From JBFMEX01 sp040752215 (GTDB lineage: Bacteria; Pseudomonadota; Alphaproteobacteria; Rhizobiales; Hyphomicrobiaceae): DNA of 64,000 bases. The stretch is taken from positions 11,958-75,957 of the forward strand of contig JBFMEX010000068.1 in the NCBI GenBank assembly GCA_040752215.1. The letters are read 5' to 3'. The notes under the pieces were generated by a model. The model made no database searches. It saw nothing but the letters and a program-made list of their open reading frames with translations, and was not told where the DNA came from. This document shows, one piece after another, positions 27,226 through 37,180 of this stretch. Position 1 is the stretch's first letter. Each line of letters opens with the position of its first letter. The position numbers were made by a program, and so were the translations under genes.

Positions 27226-29517
27226 TCAGATCGCCACGTGGCTCTTGTCGGCGAACCGCTTGAGATCGGCACGGATCGTCTCCGCGCCCTCCTTCAGCAA
27301 GCCGTCCAGCAGCCGCTGGAGCTTGCCCGCATCCAGCGACAGGATCATGGCCTTGACGGGGCCGATGGACGCCGCCGCCATCGACAGCGAGCGGAAGCCG
27401 AGCCCGACCAGCGCCATCGCCTCCAACGGACGCCCGGCCATCTCGCCGCACAACGTCAGTGCCACCCGGTGCTTCTTCGCCGCCCGGACCAGCGTCCTCA
27501 ACGCCCTGAGCGGAGCCGGCGCCAGCACGTCGAAGCGACTGCCAACGCGGGCGTTGGTGCGGTCGGCGGCGAACATGAACTGCATCAGGTCGTTGCTGCC
27601 TACGGAGATGAAATCGACCCGGCGCATCACCTCGTCCAGTTCGAACAGCAGGCTCGGCACCTCCAGCATCGCCCCGAGCCTGATCCGCTTCGGCGCATCC
27701 TGCCCCTTGCGGCCGAGCAACCGCTTCTCCTTCTCCACCAGCGCGCGCACCAGGTCGAGCTCCTTGGCGGTCGAGACCATCGGCACCATGAGCCGAAGCT
27801 CGGCGCCAGCCGCGGCCCTCAGGAACGCACGCAGCTGGGTGCGGAACAGGGCCGGCCGGTCGAGCGACATGCGGATCGCGCGCCAGCCCATCGCCGGGTT
27901 CTCCTCCGGGATCTGGCGCAGGTAAGGCAGCACCTTGTCGCCGCCGATGTCGAGTGCCCGGAACACCACCGGCTTGCCCTTGGCCTCCTCGATCACCGCA
28001 CGGTAGGTCGCGAGCTGCCGCTCGAGCCGCGGGAAGGTCTGCGAGAGCATGAACAAGAGCTCGGTACGGAACAGGCCGATGCCATCCGCACCCGATTCCT
28101 CGAGATGCGGCATGTCGACCAGCAGGCCGGCATTCATGTTGAGCTCGACCCGCTCGCCGTCGAGCGTGACCGCCGGCAGCTTCTTCAGCTTGTCGAACTT
28201 TTTCTGCCGCCGCGCCCGGAAGCGCACCTTGTCGGAGTAGGCGTGGATCACGTCCGGCGGCGGGCGCAGGTGCACCTCCCCGGTCTCCGAATCGATAATC
28301 GCCGCGTCTCCCGCCGACACGTGATCGACCGCCCCGACCGCCTGGCCGATCGCCGCGATGCCGAGCGCTTTGGCCACCACCGCGACGTGGCTCTGCGCGC
28401 TGCCGTCCTCGACCACCAGGCCTCTCAGGCGTGTACGGTCGTAATCGAGCAGCTCCGCCGGCCCCATCGTGCGGGCGACGAGGATCGTGTCGGGCGGCAG
28501 ATCGTCGGTGCTGACCTTCGACGTCGAGCGGCCGGCCAGGATGCGCAGCAGCCGGTCGGAGAGATCGTCGAGGTCGCGCTGGCGCTCGGCCCAATAGGGA
28601 TCGCCCTGCCGTGTCATGCGCGCACGGGTGCCGTTCTGCACGCGCTCGACGGCGGCGTCGGCGGTCAATCCGCTCTGCACCGCCTCGACCATGCGCCGCT
28701 CCCAGCCGCGGTCGTTGGCGAACATGCGATAGGCCTCGAGCACGTCTCGATGCTCGCCCGTGCCGGGCAGGTGGGCGCTGCCGAGCATCTCGTCCAGCGA
28801 GGCCCTGAGCTCGGCGAGCGCCGCCTCGAGCCGCTTCAGCTCGGCGACCGGATCGTCCGCCATCAGTCTGGTGACAACGATGCGCGGCTCGTGCAGCACT
28901 ACGTGGCCGAGCGCCACGCCGTCGGCCAGCGCCTCACCCCGGATCACCGCGGCGAGCGACTTCGAGATCTCGATGTCGGCACCCGAGCCGGCCACAGCGC
29001 CCGACACCAGGTTCTCCGCGACCAGCATCGCTGTCGCCTGCAGCACCTCGACGTCCTCGTCGGAGTACTCCTTGAAGGTCTTGTTCTGCAGCACCAGCAC
29101 GCCGAGCACCTGCCCCGAGCGCTGAATCGGCACCGCGAGCAGCGAGTGGTAGACCTCCTCCCCGGTCTCCGGGCGGTAGGAGAACGACGGGTGGCTCTGG
29201 GCGTCCGGCTCGTTGACCGGCACTCCGAGCTCGGCACAACGGCCGACGAGACCCTCGCCGCGCTTCAGCCGCGTGTTGTGGACGGCGTCCGGATTGAGAC
29301 CCTCGGTCGCGAACAGCTCGAGCGAGCCGTCCTGGCGCTTCAAGTAGATCGAGCACACCTCGGCGACCATCACGCCAGCGATCAGGTGGACGATGGCGTC
29401 GAGGCGCGACTGGCCGTCGTGCGCCTCGGCCATGACGTCGCGCAGCCGGCGCATGATGATGCGCAACGCCGGCTCGCTCGCTGCCACCACGGGCTCGTCG
29501 CCCCGCCTCGTCTGCAT
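27226..29517 (-). CDS. ptsP: Phosphoenolpyruvate-protein phosphotransferase PtsP (EI-Ntr)
   Basis: A 763-residue enzyme I of the nitrogen PTS. An N-terminal GAF domain (about 20-170) is followed by the PEP-utiliser helical domain, the phosphohistidine domain with its active-site histidine in GSAQSHVAVVAKA, and the PEP-binding TIM barrel with GLFRTELLFM, VGSNDLMQF and the LTLCGEMAG cysteine. It transfers phosphate from PEP to NPr, and so tunes nitrogen and potassium responses. The ATG at 29517 gives the usual N-terminus just before the GAF domain. It follows lysC on the same strand. Confidence 0.93.
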   Translation of the reverse strand: MQTRRGDEPVVAASEPALRIIMRRLRDVMAEAHDGQSRLDAIVHLIAGVMVAEVCSIYLKRQDGSLELFATEGLNPDAVHNTRLKRGEGLVGRCAELGVPVNEPDAQSHPSFSYRPETGEEVYHSLLAVPIQRSGQVLGVLVLQNKTFKEYSDEDVEVLQATAMLVAENLVSGAVAGSGADIEISKSLAAVIRGEALADGVALGHVVLHEPRIVVTRLMADDPVAELKRLEAALAELRASLDEMLGSAHLPGTGEHRDVLEAYRMFANDRGWERRMVEAVQSGLTADAAVERVQNGTRARMTRQGDPYWAERQRDLDDLSDRLLRILAGRSTSKVSTDDLPPDTILVARTMGPAELLDYDRTRLRGLVVEDGSAQSHVAVVAKALGIAAIGQAVGAVDHVSAGDAAIIDSETGEVHLRPPPDVIHAYSDKVRFRARRQKKFDKLKKLPAVTLDGERVELNMNAGLLVDMPHLEESGADGIGLFRTELLFMLSQTFPRLERQLATYRAVIEEAKGKPVVFRALDIGGDKVLPYLRQIPEENPAMGWRAIRMSLDRPALFRTQLRAFLRAAAGAELRLMVPMVSTAKELDLVRALVEKEKRLLGRKGQDAPKRIRLGAMLEVPSLLFELDEVMRRVDFISVGSNDLMQFMFAADRTNARVGSRFDVLAPAPLRALRTLVRAAKKHRVALTLCGEMAGRPLEAMALVGLGFRSLSMAAASIGPVKAMILSLDAGKLQRLLDGLLKEGAETIRADLKRFADKSHVAI

Positions 29518-29654
29518 CGCCTGCTGTCGCTCGGTCGGACCACCAGCGGAACGCCCGCCGGGGCTAATGCAAGGTTCGTTCCGCTGCCGCGCCCTTGCCG
29601 CGCGAATAGGCTGAAACCTGGGCGGTTGTCCAGCCGAACCGGGCCGGCCGCGGC

Positions 29655-30917
29655 TCAGGTCCTGTCGAGGCCGTAGAGCGCGTGCAACGTGCGCACCGCC
29701 AGCTCGGCGTAAGCCGCGTCGATCAAAACACTGATTTTGATCTCGGATGTGGAGATGGCCAGTATGTTGATGCCCTTCTCCGACAGCGCCTTGAACATCC
29801 TGGCGGCAACACCGGCATGGCTGCGCATGCCGATGCCGATGACCGAGATCTTGGCAACATCTGCCGAGCTTCTGACCTCGAAAGCGCCGATCTCGCTGAC
29901 GACCCCCTTCAAGACCTCGAGCGCGCGCGGAAGCTCGGCGGCCTGCACGGTGAACGTCAAATCGGTATGCCTGCCGTCCGGCGTGATGTTCTGGACGATC
30001 ATGTCGACGTTGATGCCGGCCTCCGCCAGCGGCCCGAAGATGCGCGCCGCGACGCCCGGCTTGTCCTCGACCTTGAGGATGGTGACCTTGGCCTCGTCCT
30101 TGGCGTAGGCGATGCCGCTGACGACCTGGGTTTCCACGATGTCTTCCTCGTCGCAAACGATGGTGCCGATGTCTTCGAGTCTGTCGGGATCGTAGGCCGC
30201 CATGGCCTCCGGCGCGACAAAGCTCGACAGCACGCGTACTGGCATCTTGCGCACCATGGCGAGCTCGACCGAGCGCGTCTGGAGAACCTTGGAGCCGAGC
30301 GAGGCCATCTCCAGCATCTCCTCATAGGAGATCTTCGGCAGCCGGCGCGCCTTCGCCTCGATGCGCGGGTCGGTGGTGTAGACACCATCGACGTCGGTGT
30401 AGATGTCGCACACGTCCGCGTCGACCGCGACCGCGACCGCCACCGCGCTCGTGTCCGAGCCGCCGCGGCCCAGCGTGGCGATGCGGTTGGCGTCGGGCTC
30501 GAGCCCCTGAAAGCCGGTGATGACCGCGACCTCGCCCGCCGCTATGCTCGCCTTCAGCGTCTCGCCCGGGATGCCGGCGATGCGCGCCGAGCCGTGCGCG
30601 GTGTTGGTCAGGATCGGGATCTGCCAGCCCTGCCAGGAGCGCGCCCTGATCCCCATCGACTGCAGAACGATCGCGGTCAGTCCCGCCGTCACCTGCTCGC
30701 CCGAGGCGACGACCGCGTCGTACTCGCGCGCGTCGTGCAGAAGCGACGCTTCCTTGACCCAGGCGACGAGCTGGTTGGTCGCCCCGGCCATCGCCGAGAC
30801 GACCACCGCCACATGGTTGCCGGCGTCCACCTCGCGCTTGACGTGGCGCGCCACGTTGCGGATGCGTTCGACGTTGGCGACCGAGGTGCCGCCGAATTTC
30901 ATCACCACTACGGCCAT
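29655..30917 (-). CDS. lysC: Aspartate kinase
   Basis: A 420-residue monofunctional aspartokinase, the first step of the lysine, methionine and threonine pathways. The N-terminal kinase domain carries VVMKFGGTSV and the GRGGSDTSAVA loop. Two ACT domains at the C-terminus (VTILKVEDKPGVAARIF...; VIGIGMRSHAGVAARMF...) bind the feedback effector. The length is normal. The ATG at 30917 begins MAVVVMKFGGTS. Upstream and divergent is ubiG. ptsP follows 137 bp later. Confidence 0.95.
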   Translation of the reverse strand: MAVVVMKFGGTSVANVERIRNVARHVKREVDAGNHVAVVVSAMAGATNQLVAWVKEASLLHDAREYDAVVASGEQVTAGLTAIVLQSMGIRARSWQGWQIPILTNTAHGSARIAGIPGETLKASIAAGEVAVITGFQGLEPDANRIATLGRGGSDTSAVAVAVAVDADVCDIYTDVDGVYTTDPRIEAKARRLPKISYEEMLEMASLGSKVLQTRSVELAMVRKMPVRVLSSFVAPEAMAAYDPDRLEDIGTIVCDEEDIVETQVVSGIAYAKDEAKVTILKVEDKPGVAARIFGPLAEAGINVDMIVQNITPDGRHTDLTFTVQAAELPRALEVLKGVVSEIGAFEVRSSADVAKISVIGIGMRSHAGVAARMFKALSEKGINILAISTSEIKISVLIDAAYAELAVRTLHALYGLDRT

Positions 30918-31129
30918 TGTGCACTCGCTTGGCGCGTTGCCGTCCGAAGCTCGTCGGAGCTGCCGCGATCGTGACCGGGCGCGGCCGACCCTTGCGGGCG
31001 GGCAACTGTCCGGTTCTTGGTCTCTGAAGGCGGAAAAAACCCCGGTGAACGGCGCGGACTCATAGCGACAACCCGTCCTCACCGCAACCTCCCTGCACGA
31101 CCTTGACTTTTCCTGCCCCGGACACGCCA

Positions 31130-31942
31130 ATGCGGGTCATGGCCACTGCTGCCGACACCCCCTATCGCGCCAGCCCCGAGCACCCCTCGGCGGCCCGGCC
31201 CGAAACCGTCCGCAACGTCGACCGCGACCAGGTCGACCGCTTTGCCGCGATGGCCGCCGAATGGTGGGACACGAGCGGCAAGTTCCGCCCCCTGCACCAG
31301 ATCGGCCCGGCTCGCCTCGCCTTCGTGCGCGAGGCGCTGATCGCCCACTTCGGCCTGTCGGCGCACTCGCTGCGACCACTGACCGGCCTCGCCGTGCTCG
31401 ACATCGGCTGCGGCGGCGGGCTGATCGCCGAGCCGCTCGCCCGCTTGGGCGCCAACGTCACCGGTCTCGATCCCGCACCCGAGAGTATTGCCGTCGCCGA
31501 GGCCCACGCCGCTGCCCAGGGGCTCGGGGTGGCCTACCGCGCCGGCATGGTGGAGGACGTGGCCGACGCCTGGGCGGGACGCTACGACGCCGTGCTGGCG
31601 CTCGAGGTCGTAGAGCACGTCCCCGATGTCGGCGCCTTCATCGCCATGGCAGCCGGCCTCCTCCGCCCTGGCGGCCTCTTGATCCTCTCGACCATCAACC
31701 GCACCGCGAAGTCCTATGCGCTGGCGATCATCGCCGCCGAGTACATCCTGCGCTGGCTGCCGCCCGGCACCCACGACTGGGACCGCTTCGTCACCCCCGA
31801 CGAGCTTGCCACCCACCTCGCCGCCGCCGGCCTTTCAGCACCGCGCTTCGAGGGCCTCGCCTACGATCCCTTCGCCGACCGCTGGTCGCTCGGCGCCGCG
31901 ACCGACGTCAACTACATGGCCGCTGCCGCGAAGCCCGATTGA
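31130..31942 (+). CDS. ubiG: Ubiquinone biosynthesis O-methyltransferase
   Basis: A 270-residue SAM methyltransferase acting on both O-methylations of ubiquinone synthesis. It shows NVDRDQVDRFAAMAAEWWDT, the classic UbiG opening, the SAM motif VLDIGCGGGLIAEPLARLGA and ALEVVEHVPDV. The C-terminal DPFADRWSLGAATDVNYM is also typical. Starts at 31130 or 31139 are possible, and neither has a good ribosome-binding site. It is divergent from lysC, the common arrangement in this group. Confidence 0.92.
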   Translation: MRVMATAADTPYRASPEHPSAARPETVRNVDRDQVDRFAAMAAEWWDTSGKFRPLHQIGPARLAFVREALIAHFGLSAHSLRPLTGLAVLDIGCGGGLIAEPLARLGANVTGLDPAPESIAVAEAHAAAQGLGVAYRAGMVEDVADAWAGRYDAVLALEVVEHVPDVGAFIAMAAGLLRPGGLLILSTINRTAKSYALAIIAAEYILRWLPPGTHDWDRFVTPDELATHLAAAGLSAPRFEGLAYDPFADRWSLGAATDVNYMAAAAKPD

Positions 31943-32099
31943 GCGTGCGAGCGCGCCGGGGTCGAGCCGGACTTGCGGGGGACAAGACCCGATTGCCTGC
32001 ACCCCACGCGCTGTCTACTCGCGACAAGTGCGCGATCGCGATCGTCCCCTGAATGCCCACTGCCTTACTGCCCTACGCGCCTTCGGCCCTGCTGCCTCG

Positions 32100-32519
32100 C
32101 TACTTCACCCGCGTCCACGTCACCGTTTTGCACCATACGATCATCGAGCAGCCCGACAATTCGAGGCTATCCTTGGTCTTGACAGTGGCGGTGCCGGAGT
32201 AGGTCTTGCCGTCGGCACGATTGTAGAGCTCGCCCTTCCAGCTCGCGGGCCCGCTCGGCGAGGCCCCGGACATGATCGCGAGGCCGAGAATGGACCTGTT
32301 GCGCTTCATCGGATCGGGGTTCTTGTCGTCGGTTTTCTGTCCGTCCTCGACCCGAACGATCCTGGCGCAAAGTGCGTCGCCGCAGCGGTACATCTCGACG
32401 TGGCTGCCGTTCTCCGGGTGGCGCCAGATGCCGAATACGTCATCGGCGCTCTGCGCCGCGGCGAGCGTGCTGGCGAAAAGCATGAGGGCGGCGGCCGTCG
32501 CCAGGGTCGATCGCATCAT
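32100..32519 (-). CDS. DUF2147 family secreted protein
   Basis: A 139-residue exported protein. It has a signal peptide (1-22, ...TLAAAQ) and then the DUF2147 fold: GIWRHPENGSHVEMYRCGD, a DDKNPDP segment, GASPSGPASWKGELYNRADGKTYSG and the terminal GCSMIVWCKTVTWTRV. Members of this family are periplasmic beta-rich proteins of unknown function. It is divergent from the TRAP-type binding-protein gene. Confidence 0.85.
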   Translation of the reverse strand: MMRSTLATAAALMLFASTLAAAQSADDVFGIWRHPENGSHVEMYRCGDALCARIVRVEDGQKTDDKNPDPMKRNRSILGLAIMSGASPSGPASWKGELYNRADGKTYSGTATVKTKDSLELSGCSMIVWCKTVTWTRVK

Positions 32520-32658
32520 CGAGGTCTCCAAGATCCGCGTTCTCCTCCCGCCCGACGGTTGCGAATTCTTGCCGGCCGAATTACGGCGTCGAGAGCGGGC
32601 TGGTAGAATACCACCGCTAGTGGGACACGCACGCGGACCGCGCGCAAGGGAGAACCGA

Positions 32659-33627
32659 GTGAGGAGGACCGAAGCGACAATTCGCTCACTCGGTGTCCTC
32701 GCACTTGCACTATTCCTGCTGCAAAGCAGCAAGGCCGATGCCGGCCCGAACTGGGTCGTCGCAATTGATCGCCCGGTGGCGATTGCCGGCATCGCCCCGC
32801 TCGAGCGATGGGCCCAGGTGCTGTCGTCGCTGTCCGGCGGGGACCTCGCCTTGTCGCTCGAGCGCCAGGCGGAGTCGGTCTCGGCGCGGCGCATAAAGAG
32901 CGAGGTGCGCTCGGGCCGCTACGCTTGCGGTGTGATCGATGTCGGAGCGCTGTCCCGCGAGGGGGCAATATATGGCGCCGCAGAGATTCCGTTCCTGACC
33001 ACCGACGAGCATGACCTCGCCCGATTGTTCGACCGTTGGCGGCCGATGCTCGAGCGGCGGCTCGCCGAGGACGGGTTGAAGCTCGTCATGCTGCTGCCCG
33101 GCGCGCCGCGCGGACTCCTCGCCCCGCCCGGCATACGTCGCATCGGCGATCTCGCCGCGCTCTCGGTGGTCGCTCCGGGCGCTGCCGGCGCGCGTCTTAT
33201 CGAGCTGATCGGCGCACACCCCGCAACAGAGCAGGCCGACGCCGCCTTCGTCAGCCTGGCCGAGGCGCGGCGCCGGCCGCGACAGCTGCCGCGACCGGTG
33301 TTGATGCCGCTCGAGGGCTGGCGCGGAGCCGTCGCGGTCGTCTGCGGCGCGGCGCTGATCGACGCGCTGCCGACACCGGAGCGGGCCGAGATGCTGGCGG
33401 CAGCACTCGACATCGAGGATGCGGCTTGGCAGCCCGTTGGCGCGGACGAGGCGGAGCTTAGGGCCGATGCGCCGGCTGGCGATGGTGAGACGATCGAGGT
33501 GGTGGCGCCCGCGCGCGGGCTGGTGACCGGATTGGCCCGGATCGGTGCGCAAATGGCGCGCGAATGGGCCATTGGCGCTGGCGCGGACGGGATGGAGCTG
33601 ATCGCCGGGTTCGATCAACCCAATTGA
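32659..33627 (+). CDS. Degenerate TRAP-type (DctP-like) periplasmic binding protein
   Basis: A 322-residue exported protein with a signal peptide (about 1-28). Its layout recalls TRAP solute receptors: APLERWAQVLSSLSGGDLAL, a GVIDVGAL segment and IPFLTTDEHDLARLF are similar to the DctP core. The C-terminal half is Ala/Arg-rich and has few of the family's residues, so substrate specificity is uncertain. No TRAP membrane subunits are adjacent. The GTG at 32659 has AAGGGAGA upstream. Confidence 0.5.
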   Translation: MRRTEATIRSLGVLALALFLLQSSKADAGPNWVVAIDRPVAIAGIAPLERWAQVLSSLSGGDLALSLERQAESVSARRIKSEVRSGRYACGVIDVGALSREGAIYGAAEIPFLTTDEHDLARLFDRWRPMLERRLAEDGLKLVMLLPGAPRGLLAPPGIRRIGDLAALSVVAPGAAGARLIELIGAHPATEQADAAFVSLAEARRRPRQLPRPVLMPLEGWRGAVAVVCGAALIDALPTPERAEMLAAALDIEDAAWQPVGADEAELRADAPAGDGETIEVVAPARGLVTGLARIGAQMAREWAIGAGADGMELIAGFDQPN

Positions 33628-33676
33628 GCGCGAACGCGCCGCAGCCGGACACCGCGATCGGCGGCCGTTCGGCGTA

Positions 33677-33805
33677 TCAGCGTGGTACGAAAGCGTGTGC
33701 CGTCGCTGCGACGGAGGTCGAAAGGAGCAGATCGTCGGCGCGAACGCCACCGGTCCAGATCGCCAGCACTGCCGCGACCGCGATCGCCAACAGAAGACCC
33801 TTCAT
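33677..33805 (-). CDS. Small exported or membrane protein
   Basis: A 42-residue protein with a signal-like hydrophobic stretch (residues 3-19) and a short tail, LLLSTSVAATAHAF. The ATG at 33805 has a good GGGAGG upstream, which is the main evidence for it. No family is recognised. A longer reading (to 33892) adds a non-hydrophobic N-terminus and is less likely. Confidence 0.4.
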   Translation of the reverse strand: MKGLLLAIAVAAVLAIWTGGVRADDLLLSTSVAATAHAFVPR

Positions 33806-33979
33806 GGACGCACCCTCCCCACTTGCGGCCGTGGCGGGCCGCCGTAGTTCCTCGCTTCCACCCAAACCATCCGACAGCGCCTCTCCAGACACCTGAGGCG
33901 ATCTTCAGTCGAGCCCCGCAACCCACGCGGACCCGCTTGCTAAGACTTTCGTTTAAGGTGCGACCTTTGGCCGTCACCG

Positions 33980-34258
33980 TCAAACAGAACTTGCTCCGGC
34001 GATACACTCAGTCGCGCAATTAGCTGTGGACGAGCTGCGGACGATCCGTGCCCGCCAGCCGACCAGCACCGTCGCGGCCACCACGACGGCGCGCACGATC
34101 TCCGCTACACCGACCGCCTCGCCGAGCAACGCCGCTGCCAGCAGGCCGGCGAGAAGCGCGCGTCCAAACGCGACCGCCCAGGCGTCGAGACGAGCGGCCG
34201 CGAGCCGCGTCGCCGGAAGGGTCACTCCGCACACGACGACGCTGGTGAGACCGAGCAC
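33980..34258 (-). pseudogene. Remnant of an EamA (DMT) family transporter
   Basis: A 92-residue frame. Its first 45 residues (SVVVCGVTLPATRLAAARLD..., AFGRALLAGLLAAALL) look like the N-terminal end of an EamA transporter, from helix 1 to helix 2. The following GEAVGVAEIVRAVVVAATVLVGWRARI looks like the final helix and its GE motif. A normal protein is about 290 residues, so roughly 200 internal residues appear to be missing without loss of frame. It starts with GTG and has GGAG upstream, so it may still be expressed. Confidence 0.45.
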
Positions 34259-34433
34259 GAGTCGTGCTCCGCCGGCGCAACCCAGCGCTCACTGCGCTCG
34301 CGCTCGCCCATCTCGACGTCGGGCTCCTCTGTGGCGTCGCACCCCGGCAGATTGCAGCCAGCCACTTTGGCAGCAACCCTGGTGCGGCCGGCAATCGCCT
34401 TCAACTCAGGCGCGAAAGCCGCTATGGGAAGGC

Positions 34434-35177
34434 ATGATCTGGCATCGTCTGAAGTCGTGGCTCGGACTGGGCGAAGGCGGCGCGGTGCGCAACGCCGTCG
34501 AGACGCTGTGGTCGGGCATGGGCCTCGACCGCCACAGCGAGCGCACACCCGCCCACCAGCGCACCGCATTCACCATCGCCTTCGTCGCCCTCGCCGCAAA
34601 GATGACCAAGGCCGATGGCGTCACCGTCGGCGCCGAGCTCGAAGCGTTCGAACGCTGCTTCCACGTGCCGCCGGCCGAGCGCGACAACATCCGCCGCGTG
34701 TTCAACCTCGCTAAGCAGGACACCGCCGGCTACGAGCGCTACGCCGCCCAGCTCGCCAAACTGCTGTCCGACGATCGCAAGCTCCTGATCGACGTGTTCG
34801 AGTGCCTGTTCCACGTCGCCTCGGCCGACGGCCTGCTGCACGATGCCGAGGCCGGCTTCCTCGAGGAGGTTGCGCGCCAGTTCGCGCTGTCGGAGGTCGA
34901 GTACCAGCGCGTGCGCCGGCTGTTCGTGATTGACCCCGATGACCCCTACCGCGTGCTCGGCCTCGAGCCCGGCGTCAGCGACGAGGCGCTGAAGGCCCGC
35001 CATCGCGAGCTAGTGCGCGAGAACCACCCCGATACGCTGGCCGCCGACGGCGTGCCCGAGGAGTATCGCGTCTACGCCGACCGCAAGCTCGCCCACATCA
35101 ATGCCGCTTATGACCGCATCCGCACCGAGCGCGGATTGAAGCGCGCCCAGCCCTTCGGCGAGGAAGCCGCGCGATGA
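34434..35177 (+). CDS. DjlA-like TerB / J-domain protein
   Basis: A 247-residue protein with a TerB-like helical domain (about 40-165: KMTKADGVTVGAELEAF..., VFECLFHVASADGLLHDAE) and a C-terminal J-domain (about 174-240) with the HPD motif (RELVRENHPDTLA). It would stimulate DnaK. It lacks the N-terminal membrane helix typical of enterobacterial DjlA. The ATG at 34434 has GGGAAGG just upstream. The amidase gene follows with a 4-bp overlap (ATGA). Confidence 0.85.
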   Translation: MIWHRLKSWLGLGEGGAVRNAVETLWSGMGLDRHSERTPAHQRTAFTIAFVALAAKMTKADGVTVGAELEAFERCFHVPPAERDNIRRVFNLAKQDTAGYERYAAQLAKLLSDDRKLLIDVFECLFHVASADGLLHDAEAGFLEEVARQFALSEVEYQRVRRLFVIDPDDPYRVLGLEPGVSDEALKARHRELVRENHPDTLAADGVPEEYRVYADRKLAHINAAYDRIRTERGLKRAQPFGEEAAR

Positions 35178-35944
35178 TCACGGCGCCCGACAGTCCGCTG
35201 GTCGCGGAGATCGTTCCGTCCGGCAACATCGAGGAGCGTAAGCGCGGCCTCACGCCGACCATCCTGCTGATGCACTACACCGGTCTTCCGACCGCGACCC
35301 AGGCGATCGACGTGCTCCGCGACCCGAGGAGCAAGGTCTCCTGCCACTACGTCGTCGACGAGGCGGGCCGCATCACCCAGATGGTCGCCGAGCGCATGCG
35401 CGCCTGGCACGCCGGCCTCTCCCGCTGGCACGGCGAGGAGGACATCAACTCTGCCTCGATCGGCATCGAGATCCACAACCCCGGCCACAACGACGGCTAT
35501 CCCGATTTCACCGAGCCGCAGATGCGTGCCGTCATCGCGCTCTCGCTCGACATCGTCACCCGCCACCGCATTCGGCCCGAGCGTATCCTGGCCCACTCCG
35601 ACGTGGCGCCGGCGCGCAAGACCGATCCGGGCGAGAGGTTCGACTGGCGCCGCCTGGCCGCCGAGGGCCTCGGCCACTGGGTCGAGCCCGAGCCGGCGAG
35701 CAAGCGCGACAAGGGCCTCGGCTTCGGCACCTCCGGGCCGCTGGTTGCCGAGGTGCAACGCCTGCTCCGACGCTACGGGTACGGCGTCGAGGAGCACGGC
35801 GAACTCGACGAGCTGACGGGGTGCGTGCTGCGCGCGTTCCAGCTCCATTTCCGCCCGGAGCGGGTCGACGGACGCATCGACCAGTCGACGATCACCACCC
35901 TCGAGCGCCTGCTGGCGGCGCTTCCTGCCCCGCTCGTCGCCTGA
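35174..35944 (+). CDS. N-acetylmuramoyl-L-alanine amidase, AmiD/AmpD type, with peptidoglycan-binding domain
   Basis: A 256-residue amidase_2 enzyme. Zinc ligands appear as His34 (LLMHYTG), His in LAHSDVAPARKTDPG near residue 140 and the Asp of that motif. SCHYVVDEAG and IGIEIHNPG are also typical. A C-terminal peptidoglycan-binding domain (about 185-250) follows. It cleaves muropeptides at the lactyl-Ala bond. There is no signal peptide, so it is likely cytoplasmic, in recycling of wall fragments. Translationally coupled to the DjlA-like gene. Confidence 0.88.
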   Translation: MITAPDSPLVAEIVPSGNIEERKRGLTPTILLMHYTGLPTATQAIDVLRDPRSKVSCHYVVDEAGRITQMVAERMRAWHAGLSRWHGEEDINSASIGIEIHNPGHNDGYPDFTEPQMRAVIALSLDIVTRHRIRPERILAHSDVAPARKTDPGERFDWRRLAAEGLGHWVEPEPASKRDKGLGFGTSGPLVAEVQRLLRRYGYGVEEHGELDELTGCVLRAFQLHFRPERVDGRIDQSTITTLERLLAALPAPLVA

Positions 35945-35999
35945 GCAGCCGGCCGCGGCGGGCTTGACGGGCGCGCATCCGCCACCCTTATTGAGGTCA

Positions 36000-36420
<421 letters not shown>

Positions 36421-36426
36421 TGCGCA

Positions 36427-36456
36427 AGGGGCCGGGCCCGGGAGGCTCCGGCCCCT
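36427..36456 (+). terminator. Hairpin terminator after rnpB
   Basis: A 9-bp stem (36427-36435 with 36448-36456) starts a few bases after the 3' end of rnpB and is followed by CTCGCTC rather than a clean T-run. Confidence 0.5.
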
Positions 36457-36582
36457 CTCGCTCTACCGAGGCACGAGGACGTGCCGGGTCCCCGGTTTCC
36501 GGGTTGCCGGCGGCGCGGCCGATTTGGCAAGATCGCCGGCGAGGGAGTCGCCGCCCCGGCGACCGCAAGCAGGACAACCATC

Positions 36583-36921
36583 ATGAGAATTGCCGTCTTG
36601 GTCGCCGCCGCTTCGGCGCCGATCGTCGTTGGTGCCACTGGCGCCGTGGCTCAGATCGCCGGGTTTTTCGCCGACCCCGCCGCCGGTCGCGAGGTGGCCG
36701 AGCGCCTCTGCTCGAACTGCCACGCGGTCGGTCCCAACGCCCAATCGGCGCGCGGCGACGTGCCGCCGTTCGGCACCATCGCCCGGCTTCCCGATCAGAC
36801 GCCGGAGCGGCTCGCCGGCAAGATCATCATTCCCCACCCCTCGATGCCCAACGTGCAGCTGACCATCGATGAGATCCGCAACATCGTCGCCTACATCCTC
36901 TCGCTCAAAGAGGGGAATTGA
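36583..36921 (+). CDS. Small periplasmic monohaem cytochrome c
   Basis: A 112-residue class I c-type cytochrome. It has a signal peptide (about 1-23), one haem motif CSNCH (near residue 43) and a likely methionine ligand in HPSMPN. Start at 36583 has AGGA upstream. It resembles the small soluble cytochromes that carry electrons between periplasmic dehydrogenases and oxidases. No redox partner is adjacent. Confidence 0.8.
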   Translation: MRIAVLVAAASAPIVVGATGAVAQIAGFFADPAAGREVAERLCSNCHAVGPNAQSARGDVPPFGTIARLPDQTPERLAGKIIIPHPSMPNVQLTIDEIRNIVAYILSLKEGN

Positions 36922-37180
36922 TGCCGGCGCGCGAAAGTTTCGACCTGTTGCCAGCGCCAATCAGCGTGCCGGTATTTCGTTTCGTTGCGCGCGGCGACTC
37001 TCGTTCTCAGAGCCGACCGCTGCGCGCGGCCAGCGACTGCGGAGCTCGAAATTTTCGATCGTGGCTATGCCCTCCTGTAACCATTAGTTGCAGTTTGATT
37101 CCGCCCGACACGCTCCGCGCGATATGTAGTGACCTCAGGGTCAACGAGGCGTTAGCGCCTGCATCGCGTCAGGAGGCGTC

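Noticed and set aside
26531..28594. A 687-residue minus-strand frame overlapping ptsP and the HTH gene
   Set aside because: It is another frame of ptsP with Ala/Arg/Gly-rich content and no motifs.
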